Positions 11,828 through 23,204 of a stretch of 64,000 bases of DNA are shown here, in pieces (the stretch's first letter is position 1; every line of letters starts with the position of its first letter). The notes beneath the pieces are model-generated. The model searched no databases and was not told the origin of the DNA. It saw nothing but the letters and a program-made list of their open reading frames with translations. Source of the stretch: Cruorifilaria tuberocauda (lineage: Eukaryota; Nematoda; Chromadorea; Rhabditida; Onchocercidae). The translations under genes were made by a program, and so were the position numbers. The stretch covers positions 179,098 through 243,097 of the forward strand of contig JABVXU010000050.1 in assembly GCA_013365365.1 (NCBI GenBank), in the 5' to 3' direction.

Positions 11828-14800
11828 TCACAAAACAATGAGATCAACATCATGCTGAGGATGTACAGAGAATGATGGAGTGCTTCTGATATCTTCCTGA
11901 TTTCCTGACATAAATGTTTCCAGAAATTTCAAGCGCTGCAAATAGCCGTCTTGACCAGTTGGTCGTTTGAATAAAATATCGGCTAACAACTGCGTTTGAG
12001 CTGAAACAAAATCTATTATTGTATTTTTAAGCTGCTGAATGAAAATAAGTATTTGCAGAAATTATTGCGAATACTGGAGTAACGCAATACTGTAACGTTC
12101 AAAATATTTTGTCCAAGTTGAGCGCCAGTTTTGAATAAGTGCTAGATGATGAACTATTTTCCAGTATAAAGTCATCAACAATAAAGAAAAAAGAATTCAA
12201 ATAAATCCTAAAAGTTCGTTCTAAAATTCAAAATATCATTAACTTATCATAATAAAAATTCGAAATCATCAAAATCATTAAAAATACAACCGCCTTGGCT
12301 TGAAAAATATATGGGGAGTGAATATTGAGAATTTGTGATATATATGATATATCGACAAGTTGTATTATAGTATAGTGAGAATTCGGCAAATTTCATTTGT
12401 CATAACTGTTAAAATTCTAAAATCTCTCCACCACTTTACTAACTGAGCCCATGAAACTAACTATTAGCGGTACTATTCTCTTTCATCAGCTCCGTGACAA
12501 AGCCAATAAAGTAAATAAACATATTGCGATTTTCGACAGGGAACTTTTCGATACAAGACCAACAACTATTTATATCACCTGCTGCACGCAAACATTCCAT
12601 TTGTAAAGATGGAGGTATTATAGATTCTGAAATTAAAAACTGATAAGTGTATGAATTCTAAATTTGTTAGGCACAAATCTCAAAAAAAGTACAAACATAT
12701 AAAAATAAAATAATTCTTAAAGAGTTTTCTTGTGTTTCTTAAAAAAAAGTTTCTCTTTAAGGTCACAAAATTCTGTTTCTATGTGTTTTTACGATTATTT
12801 TTACTAAAAACATTAGAAGTGAAATTATTATCTATTCTCCACGTAAACCGGTACAACATATCAAATCCTGTATTAATATTAAAAATAACTTTAATCTTCT
12901 AATATCACTACTCATTTCCAGTGAGAAAATGCTGCGGTATTGCTGATACTGCTGATAATAGTTTTTACAAGAATCAACTAAATGTAGAAACGTAATTATA
13001 ACATTTAAACTTGGCCACAAAAAGGTTCCTGCAACTTCATTCTTTGAAAGAAATTAGAAATAGAAAGTGAAAATAAAGTCCTATCATATATGGCACAGAT
13101 ATTACTCGACACTTCTTGATGTCATCTTTCAGGAAAACCTTAAACTCATTATAAAGCAAAATCTTGAAAAACTTCAAAAGTTCTGGTTTGAATAAAAGCA
13201 CCAAATACCTTTAAAGGAAGTGATAAGTGTTAGTAAAGCATCATACATACTGAAAGCTGATTTGCAAGCTTCAACTGAAAAATAGACGAAGTTTATCAGC
13301 TGACCGAAAATTTCAATCTTTCTAAACAAATTCAAATATGTAGATGCAAAAATTAAAAAAAAAGATCCAAAAGACGGAAAATAACCTCGTGAAAAAAAAG
13401 GGGAAGCGTAATATATATAAGCAAGAAAATCATAATGAAAAAGCTACACAAATTTATTGGTTTTCTAGCATCCAAAGCATTTCGTAACGCTATGAATTCG
13501 CTGTGCGCAGGTGAATCATCAAAACAAATTTTTTCTAAACCATTTTGTTTCAATGCTTCGCTGATCCGAAAAACAGATTCTGGTACACCAGTCATAACAG
13601 CTGACACATGTGATGTAGGAGTAAAGTTCTGAAAATAAAGCGTCAAAAAAGGAAATCGATCCCATTCTCTTTTAAACTGATAATGCTCTATTAATGTAAT
13701 TGTGTTGTCTAATGGGATGTAACTACTTCCAATTACTTCATTTTTACATTTTTTCATCAGTTTGCATTCCCCCTTAACATATCAAAAATTTTATTTCAAT
13801 GCAAACTAGAATCCATACCACATTAACGAGTTCAGATGCAGATGCCTCCTTTTTTTCTTTATGAATTAATTGAACGAATGATGAGCCAAAAGAACTGTGT
13901 TGATATTGAGCCGAAACAGTGACAAAATAATGTCTCCCATGATGCAGTCGAAGTACTAGAATTTCCGACAGCTTTCCATCTCCACTTATTGTCCATGCTA
14001 CTCCCTTATCAATCAAAATCTATAAAAAGACTAAAAATCCACTTCTTACTTTACAAGCGCACTCGAAATCACCTACACCTCTCCAACGTTACAAACCATA
14101 AGGCTGAATCACTTCTAAGAACTCATGTAATTGAAGCGCATCAACACTGAAAGAGGTATAACGGTATAAACGATTTTTTCCATCATCATAATAAATTAAA
14201 ATTCTGCGGATATTTTTTATAAAAACCTGCAAGCTTATGATGCAGGAAGCACCCGGTTGAAGCCTTGAATTGGGTGGCGTAATGGACAGCCAAGGTTCAC
14301 AAAGTGCGGCATGATTTGGTCTTGCACCAAACGAAAATGAAATTTTCGTTTTACCCGTATTTTTAATTGTTAGTATTCTGGATGCACTTTGAAAAAAATA
14401 AACTTTGCCAAAATCTACCTGAAAAGTTCATAGAAAACGGCTACTTGGCAAGTGGTCGTAAACGGAAAGTTATAAAGCTGCTTGAGGAACTGACAACTTT
14501 TGATTATATATATTATATTATTATTAGTAATTGAAGCTTATCAGTTAAGAACTGTCTCTACTTTACTTCGCTTTGCGATAATTCAATCTGCGGGAGAGCT
14601 TCATTGGCACGCCGATCTGCTTCTCGTACAGCTTCTTCTAAGCAAGAATCCCGTTTAGCTCTATCAATACTTCGTATTTCTACGTGAAATATAGACCGCA
14701 CCGGTTTGTGGTCTGACAGCACCACTGATTCTACACTTTCATAGAACTGCTGTTGGATATTCACTCCATCTCGATGCCACCATAAAATTCGATCACACCA

Positions 14801-17538
14801 AGCTGGACAACGACATTTCTCACTTAAACACAACAATTACTATACTATTTGAAAAGGATAGCATATTCATAAGCTTTTCACTTTTTGCTTTGGCGAATTC
14901 AGCTGTATCCATTATAATATTAGACATTTTCTTGTCGGGCACAAAATTTGTTGCGAAAATAAGTTTGATTTGACTGAAACATCTCAGAGTTGAAAAATTT
15001 TTGGAAAGTTAAAATCAAGCTAAGTGAAACGAAGTAAAAAAAATTTCAGTGTGCTTTAATCTAACATTTCATCAGTGCCAACTCACAATATACGACGAAT
15101 GGCAGAACCTGATAAATTATGTAAATTTCGCATTTCTACATATTCAATATTAAAACATTAACATTGATCTAAAATTATATCAGAAATGAACGAGAAGTTC
15201 GTAACTAACCTGCTGTCCCACCTTGTTGTTCCAGGGTCATACTTATAAGTGGGGCGGAAATTTAAAATATCTGGTTCTTTAAAATCAACAAATATATGAT
15301 TAAGCATTTTCTGTTTCTTTAACTGAAAAAGAACTCGAGATTTACCTGAGAAAAATCCCAAACATACAATTACAAATAGATAACTATAATGATTAAATTT
15401 TAAATAAATCAATAATGGTTTTTGATTATGAGTCACCAAGGAATTGCAAAAAAAGATTGGGTTATTCAACCTGATATATCCATAAATTTCGAACATAAAA
15501 ATAAGGTCACACAAAGGAAACCATGCTACTTGTAGAAGCTCACCTGATCAAATATTATCATATCCCTAAATGTATTCTCGTCAGCACAGAGACGCCGAAA
15601 ATCATCGTTACTCAAATCATTATTAGCTTCTAAACGAAAATTCATGTCACCGAACCAGAATATAACATCATGATCAAACAAACTTCTACTGCTTTTCGGA
15701 AAACGGATCTGTGATATTTCCCTAAAAACAAAATTGAAAGACACAATATCACCATAAATTTTTAAACAACATCTCTATTTATAAATGCAACTTTAAAAAT
15801 ATGATCATCTACTATAGCGCCGTTTATTTGTTAGTATAACCTGTAATCTTGATTCCGCTTCTCTGATTCTTCCTGTCCAGCAGCGAAATGAGAATTTACG
15901 AAACAAAGATAGCTGTCGTTAATCTGTAAACTGATTGCCACACCGCCCTAGAGTAATTTTTGGAATTAAACATAACGAGATCATTTCTTTTTGAAAGAAA
16001 GAGAGGTTGGTGTTCGAATTTTTATCATTCTTCTAAGAGAACATTATACACGACTTTGATAACATTTTGGCTTAAAGTCATTTTCGAGAACACGAACATA
16101 AAAAAAGAACTAAAAAAACAAAAATTAATAAATACCGGAAAATAAAAAGATTTCCGATTTATTGTCGAAAACTAGCATTAAATAATGCTTTGCTTATTGT
16201 TCGTCTTAATGAGAATGTCATTGTTTTCAAAATGAACTTACTTTATTACCCATACGACCCAATAATGGAAAACCAGTAGGCACAATTTCAACATCAATGG
16301 CTGCATCAACAACCCGAACTTTACAATCAATGCGACGATAAATCATCAGCAGAATCCCAACTAAACGCACTTCTTGGACCTATAAAAAATTTTCATAAAT
16401 CATGGAATTAATACTATATTACGTTCTGAACGCACAAATGTTGGAACTATGTTGCTAGGCATACATACACTGATAAGTTTAGATTTTCTTAAAACCATTC
16501 TAAAATAAGAAGGAAAAATGTAATACCAAGATGTAACTCGTGGAATTAGGAAGAGACTTTTGGATGACAACCTGCCATCCAGAATGACGTGTTGAAGTAT
16601 TCATGAGAAAGGCCTGGGGAGAAAGATCCACTTCTTGCAATCTGTAATAATAATATTTCTTAAAGATAATTAATCCCAAAGATTTATTCCTGTTTTAAAG
16701 TTACTCAAAATGTAAAAATTCATTACTCTGAATTCATAATTAGTATCCGCTTCAGAATTATATTTGGAGACGAGAAATTTTTGATTTGATTTTTAAATGT
16801 TTTATTCAAACAAATCATACGCTCTAACAGTAATGAGAGCTTTCTTTTTCCAATACATAAATTTTCTTGAATTCAAAGCAATGAATAGGGAATTTAGTAA
16901 AAAGAATCATCATTGAAAGAGTGAGATCTGCAAAATTATGTCACACTGCATTGTTGAAAAGACAATCTGATAAGACATGAATTTTTCAAGAAAAAACTAA
17001 AAGCAAAAAATAACCCAATAACATAAAAATCTGGTGCAGATACTCCGCCAATGGTTAACCAATTCGATAAATCTTCATGTGCTGGCATTCGGCCATTAAC
17101 ATTAAATGTTGTGATGAATATCGACGTTGCAGTATGAGTCGAATACCTGCAAATGAATGAACACACCGCATTAGTGATAAATAAAAATATACTTGATGTA
17201 TTGATGAACAAAATATGTGAGCAATACAAAACTGGAAAAGGGAGAAATTGTCACACAACAGCACATTATATAATATATAAAAGTTTTTGTACTAAAGATA
17301 TTCAATGCAGCAGATGACATCCAAAGAGTGAAAACAACATGAGCGAAAACATGAAGTATGATAGACAGTTGTCAGTGACGTAACTACAACCGTCATCAGA
17401 CATTATGAATTTACAGATAGAGCTCTCAAGCTTAGTAAAAAAACAGGCTAACCTCCTTTCCCATTCACGCATGACCTCTTCAATGTCATCTCGACGAGAA
17501 AGCGTTGGCGCAACGTTGCCAATAGCATAGAAGGTCAT
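11828..17538 (-). CDS. OCRL: OCRL/INPP5B-type inositol polyphosphate 5-phosphatase (5-phosphatase + ASH + RhoGAP-like)
   Basis: Fifteen exons: 17453-17538, 17015-17146, 16527-16641, 16242-16379, 15841-15947, 15544-15721, 15210-15322, 14567-14822, 14227-14418, 13819-14019, 13448-13628, 13209-13274, 12912-13028, 12462-12626 and 11828-12000. They sum to 2220 nt, 739 residues, in one frame. The catalytic domain removes the 5-phosphate of PI(4,5)P2 and related lipids: FITTFNVNG near residue 40, FWFGDMNFR at 214-222, PAWCDRILWW at about 296-305 and SDHKPVR. All signature residues are present. An ASH domain (VDFGKVYFFQSASRILTIKN, about residues 376-506) and a RhoGAP-like domain (about 510-739) follow, the OCRL/INPP5B order. 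I see no PH domain or clathrin box. The likely site of action is endosomes and the Golgi. The start is the ATG at 17538; an acceptor near 17577 could receive a spliced leader. Exon 11 has an upstream AG that would lengthen it. Confidence 0.92.
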
Positions 17539-18462
17539 CCTCCAACCATACTTTTCATGGACTCACTTTCCTATAAACTTATAAAAGCATTCTATATCTT
17601 TCCTGCAACCTTTGACGCGATCACTTATAATAGGAAAAGAAATCAAACTGAGTTAAATTTTGTACTGATAAAAACTTTCTTTTAACATGGAAGTTTTCAT
17701 CAGCACCACATTTGCCAAAAACAGCACAAAAGGAATGAGAAAAACAGATCAATAAGTTATTGAACGTTAAAAATGAGGCAAACAATGCAGTTCAGCTGCG
17801 TAAATATAAGGTATATATGTATATATGTGCATTATGCATATGTATCATTCTATAATATGTTATGATTAAAATTTGTACTATTAAAGCGACTCCTAATTGG
17901 TATAAGATGAATGCTGCAATTTTGCTGAAACAATAAATAATAAGTTAATAGGATTATTTGTCATGGATTTTTTGTCAAAAACGAGAATTTGCTACATTTG
18001 TTATAATTAAAATTACGAGTGGTAAAATCATTCATAGCACCGATCAACTCATACTGTTTAACAATGAGGAGGAGACTTTTTAAATACCTAAATATCATAA
18101 ATGAAATTCTCAAAAAACTTTAGTCACTACTGGAAGAATTATAAAGTCGATAATTTTTTTCCAGTTATAGCCATCTAAATCGTTAAATCAGAGAAATGCA
18201 GAGTTTTTGATTTGACTCCTTCGAAAAAAGTTAGCAATATATATTTTGGTCGAAATAGTTTAGGTAAACAAATAACCTCAAAACTCTGCTTCAGTGATTT
18301 GGAGGAATAATGATGGTAGCAAATTTAGGAAATAAGATTTAGAAAGCAATAAGAAAAGCTGTAAAATAAATGAATCTTTTCAATTAATTACAATGAACTG
18401 AACTATTTACAACTTGAAAAGGAATCAGGATTCAGGACGAAATTCAAATGCAAATCACAATT
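17539..18462. other. intergenic between the tandem 5-phosphatase genes
   Basis: No exon seen. It contains the presumed promoter or trans-splice region of the OCRL-like gene and the 3' end of the upstream paralog. No relic of ASH or RhoGAP sequence from the upstream copy was recognised here. Confidence 0.6.
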
Positions 18463-21400
18463 TCACTTTTTCTTTCTTTCCTCTTTATTGCGGTAATCGT
18501 TGCGACGACGACTCGCTTCTCTGAACGCTCTTCGATAAGCATTGTCATACTCAATTAAATCAAGTTCTCGTACACCCAAGTAAAAAAGAGCTCTGACTGG
18601 CCTATGATCCGAAAATTTAATGGATGGTATACTATCGTAAAACTTTTGTCTGATTTGAACATCCCTCTGATTCCACCATAAAATTCGATCACACCAAGCT
18701 GGAACGCGTTTATTTTTGCTGCAAAAAATCGAAAAATATAGCGATTTGGAATTATATTTCATTGTGCAAGCAAACAATATCATGTTGAGGAAGCAAGAGA
18801 TATGAGACCTAGATATCTTGCAACGTTTGAGATAATAAGGATAATCCACAACATAGAATTTTGAGATGACCAAATTCATTGTGTTGTTCTATCTTGATGA
18901 TAATAAAGGCATTAGCTACTCGGAAAGTTTCAATAATACTAAAATAATGCATTAGTTTTGAAGTTTCCGAAAGTTCGAATCACTGCTTCATAATTAAACT
19001 TTGATGAGAGGAAGAGAAAAAATTAATAGAGAACAACTGTCACGACCTGCTATCCCAATTGTCAGAATTAATATCATATTTGAAAGTCGGGCGAAAGTTC
19101 AAAGTTCCCGGTTCTTTGAAATTTTCAAATATAATTTTGAGTTTCATCGCTCTCTTAAGCTAAATAAAATTAAATAAAAAGCACTTTAGAACTCTAGACA
19201 TAGAAATATCACAATGAAGAACCAAACCTTTCCATTCGATAGATTAAGCACTCATTAAATATAGAAGATTTGTTAGATCAAACTCAAAAATCTTTTTAAC
19301 TTCAAAACTAAAATTTTTATAACCTCAAAAATCTTATTTCTAAAGTAAAATTGTTTTGTTGGCTGTCAGAAAAAATTCTAAAAATGTCAAAAATATTAAA
19401 GTGCACTGAAATATGTTTGTGCAAAAAAGCATATTCATATTAGTTCTCGATGCGAACTTCAGTTTATATGAAACGTATACACAAACTTCCCCGAAAGTTT
19501 GCTTCCTTTTAAATTTTATTTTAACAGGTAGAATGAAGTTACGGTATTCCGTATAACATTTTTTGATATTACCTCAGGTTCTAACAAAGCTTTAACGATG
19601 AACAATTACTTAATCTGCTTTAATATTTGATTTTTTAATATTTTTAAAGCGCGAAACATACTAATCGTTTCATAAGAAATGGAATCTCATAATATATCAG
19701 TCCTCTTCTGATACCAAGAACCACAAAAATTATTTAATAACTTCTCAAATTTTCGGAGTTATAGCTTAATTTACCTGATCATAAATAATCATGTCTCTGA
19801 ATGCCTCATCATCATTACATAATTTACGTAATTCATTGTTGCTCATACCATATGAAGTATCCAGACGAAAATTTAAATCACCAAACCAAAAAATGGCATC
19901 GTGTTCGAAAAGTGTTTTACCATTTCGGCGAAAATGTATATTTTTGACAATGTGTCTGAAATTTACCGAAATTTCATACTGAGTGTTGGAATGTTTGTAA
20001 AGGTGATTTCTTCCAATAAGTAAGCTAAATTTGGAGTTTAAAGAAGTCTTTAATTTGTACTTATATTCCATGATGCGTTTTTCATTTCCTTCAATATGAG
20101 CGGCGAAGTGTACGTTCACGAAGCAAACTGCTGTATCATTCATATACATGCTTATCGCAACACCACCCTATAAATCCAGTTTTATCAAGCAATTTCATAT
20201 TACATGAGAATAAATGTATCTTTCAAAACTCCGTTTCAACATAGTGTTCCAACGTAATAAAAGTTGATTTGCTTTTAAAGCATTATATTTGTTATTTATT
20301 TAATATAATTAGCATATTCTAAATATTGAATTATTTTTTTTGCTAAAATGGAAATTCGTTTTTTTAGTACATAAAACATTTGTGATTCATTAAAAACTGC
20401 TTTGTTATTCGCAATCTATAGAATTATCGCTGTAAGTGTAATTATGTATTCAGCATATATTTATTTTCTAGAACAAGTATTATATTCTAACATTATATTA
20501 TTCCATTGAAAGTGACTGAAATTGCAATGCAAAATGTGTAGTTTCAGTTAGGAAGTATAATAAAATCTTTTCGTTTAAGATGTAATTTCTATTGCGCTTT
20601 CATTTCTATTAACTTACTATATAGATACGAGAAATATACCTTATCATTCATAGGTGTTCCAAACACAGTATTTCGACCGGTCGGAATCACAACTGCATCA
20701 ATTTCGGATGAACGTACTTTGATTTCACTGCCCACACGCCGGTAAACTGCCAACAGTAGACCCACCAATCGTACTTCACCTATCTGAATGCATGTAAAAG
20801 ACTGAATCGACAATTTATAACCATTTCGAATAGAAAAAAGAACCATAAAAAAAACTGACCAGATCATAATCGTTGTCTTTAGGGAAAGATTTTGCGATAA
20901 TTACTTTCCATTCCGTATGTCGTGTTGATGTATTCATTAGAAAAGCTTGTGGCGACAAATCCATTTCTTGAAGCCTGGAAGTCAGTATCAGTAAAAATAT
21001 TTTAATCGCAGAAAATATTCTGTTTTAGAAGAAACAGGAAATTCTAAAAATATATCGAATTTTTAGACTTAGAAATAGCAACTATCCATTCAATCAAAGT
21101 CATATATTATTCGAAAATTTGTTTTAACTCAATTTGCTTACCTCATTCAACCTTAAATTAAAGCAACGAACCCAATAATGTAGAAGTCAGGTGGAAGAAT
21201 GTCTTCACAAGTTAACCAGCCTGATATCCCACCTAGCTTTGGTATATGCCCGTTAACGTTAAATGTGGTGATGAATATTGACGATGTCCGATAAGACGAA
21301 TACCTGGAAGGATTAAAATTATTTTTGAGCCTTATTTTCAGCACGTGTTTAGCAATATGAAGTAAACTTGACTCACATTATTTGACTAGTAATATACCTA

Positions 21401-21690
21401 AGTTTATACTTCAAATAATTATACAGCAGAATCAGTATTAGTCAAATCATGATTTTAGTAGGAATTAAAAAAGCGTGCTATGCTTGGACGATGACTTCAC
21501 ATACGTAGACTCCCAATCATGTAAAAGGGTGTTGATATCGAGACGATGCGATGAAGCACACACAGCATAATCTCCGGCATTTAGTTCTCCAATTTTATCT
21601 CTTTCATTACAAATCCTTCGATTTTTACGTTTTTCTCTGCAAATGTGATTGTGACTTAATTAATCATCGATTTCATCACTGTAGGGGCAT
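18463..21690 (-). CDS. second inositol polyphosphate 5-phosphatase, catalytic domain only (tandem paralog)
   Basis: Nine exons: 21680-21690, 21505-21636, 21172-21303, 20860-20974, 20640-20783, 20061-20167, 19775-19955, 19047-19159 and 18463-18718. They sum to 1191 nt, 396 residues. Catalytic motifs are intact: FITTFNVNG, LSPQAFLMNTSTRH, FWFGDLNFR (about 236-244), PAWCDRILWW (about 318-327) and SDHRPVR. Exon sizes of 132, 115, 107, 113 and 256 nt equal those of the OCRL-like gene next door, so the two arose by duplication. Here the 256-nt exon ends in a lysine-rich tail (EERKKK) and a TGA, exactly where the sister gene splices on into its ASH domain. The product should be a soluble 5-phosphatase without the Rab- and adaptor-binding region. 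The start at ATG 21690 is the only in-frame ATG near; open frame continues upstream to a TAA, so a longer start through another exon is possible. Confidence 0.87.
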
Positions 21691-22002
21691 TGCCTTCCAA
21701 ATCTCAATAACTTTCGGTTCATCTCCTCGCCACTCAAATAGTTCATTGATTTAGTTCGCAAGGTCACTTAATTAACCGATTTATTCCACTATAAGAAAAG
21801 TTGCAGACAAAAGATAGTAGGATAAAGTCCTAGAAAAATAATCATATTTTTATTGCATGGCCTGTCTATAACCCATCGTATAAATACTGTATTTTACATG
21901 CCGAGTCAATCAAATGATGAAACGTGCCAACTGAAGTCTAATTATTAGGCTAGGTTTATTTGAAGAGGAATCTCTCGATCCAATAAATTCAATCATTTAA
22001 AG

Positions 22003-22401
22003 ATGCAACAGCATTAGAAATTAAGAGATTCTGGCACAGTGACTACGAATACGGTTATGGACAAGATTTTGAAAGTAATGCGATAAGATCATTGAAGATA
22101 TTACTGGATCAAAACCATGCCGAAATCATGCTACCGCTCTATTTCACACCTCTGAAATCCTTTGCTAAAATTTGCGCTTTTTTCAGTAATCAAATCTCCT
22201 ACTTCAGATTTGGAATTTATAACTAGCCAAGTAATTAAAGGCATAGGACAAGCACTTCTAACAGCTCACGAAACTCACGATGAGCAGATCCAATATTTAC
22301 TCTTTTTTTCAACACACATCACTGCACCCGTCCTGATGAAAAACTGCCTCCAATTTCAGAGTGAAGAGCCTCATATAGAAGCAATAATATTTAAATTTCT
22401 G
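22003..22401 (+). pseudogene. orphan plus-strand exon pair, unrecognised
   Basis: The second exon (22187-22401) has a good acceptor (TTTTTTCAG) and donor (CTG|GTGAGG) and encodes about 71 residues of ordinary globular composition (e.g. SDLEFITSQVIKGIGQALL). A preceding exon at 22003-22074 with donor GAAA|GTAATG joins it in phase. I found no start codon, stop codon or further exons on this strand within several kilobases. I do not recognise the family. It could be a fragment of a broken gene or part of a gene with long introns; the pseudogene label is provisional. Confidence 0.35.
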
Positions 22402-23204
22402 GTGAGGTAATTCTATAAATTTTGAACTGGCAAACAGAATTTGCATACTTTTTAAAATTAATTACTTTGATTAAAGCATGCAATGAGAAAAAATGTAGCT
22501 CAACTTCCCTGCTTTTTTACTTTCAAACTATATTTGAACAAAATCTTCGAAATACAATCAGTCAAAAACCAATTACTTCTAGGTAGTTACGATGATATTC
22601 ATGAATGAATCTAACAATGCAATGTGGATAAATGATAAGCATGTCATATCGATAATAGTGATCAAGAACAGTACGCCGCTTAATGCTTTATTGAAAATAT
22701 AGCCAGAAAAATACTTTAGTTTCAAAAATAAAGATTCGGCACGATCGATGTAGAATAATTTTGATAATCATAAAAATGTAAACTCCAAAGAAAAATTACG
22801 GGAAGAAAATCTAAGTCAGCGCTCTGAAAACCATAGCACTCTTCTCGCAGTGAAATAATTTGAAACGGAAAAATATAATCCATTGGGAATGCTGATTAAA
22901 GCTGTGAATACTGAATACACGTTCTTCATTCTTTTAACTTCATTTTAACTTGACGTTTCATTTGAGCTTCCCAATCAATAATCAGAACAAAACTGGAGAG
23001 TCTTCCGACTGTTAATTGAAAAATTGAGGGATGGGATAGAAGAGTGCTACAAATATGAAGTTTTTCTTTAGTAAATACTCCGCCAAAAATGAGAGAAAAA
23101 TTAAACGAGAAAATGAACAAAGCGAAGAACACTCCTTTCACTAATTTATACAAGTTTTACGCGAAGATCAGATTTCTCGAAACTCAGAACTTCCATAACG
23201 AAAT

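Noticed and set aside
13650..13790. Extension of the OCRL-like RhoGAP exon to an upstream AG
   Set aside because: The frame is open, but the TTTCAG acceptor at 13629 is much stronger and the shorter exon matches the family better. The longer form stays possible as an alternative.
22926..23153. Open frame of 75 codons, minus strand, downstream of the hnRNP F stop
   Set aside because: Hydrophobic, biased composition; no splice partner; lies in the 3' flank.
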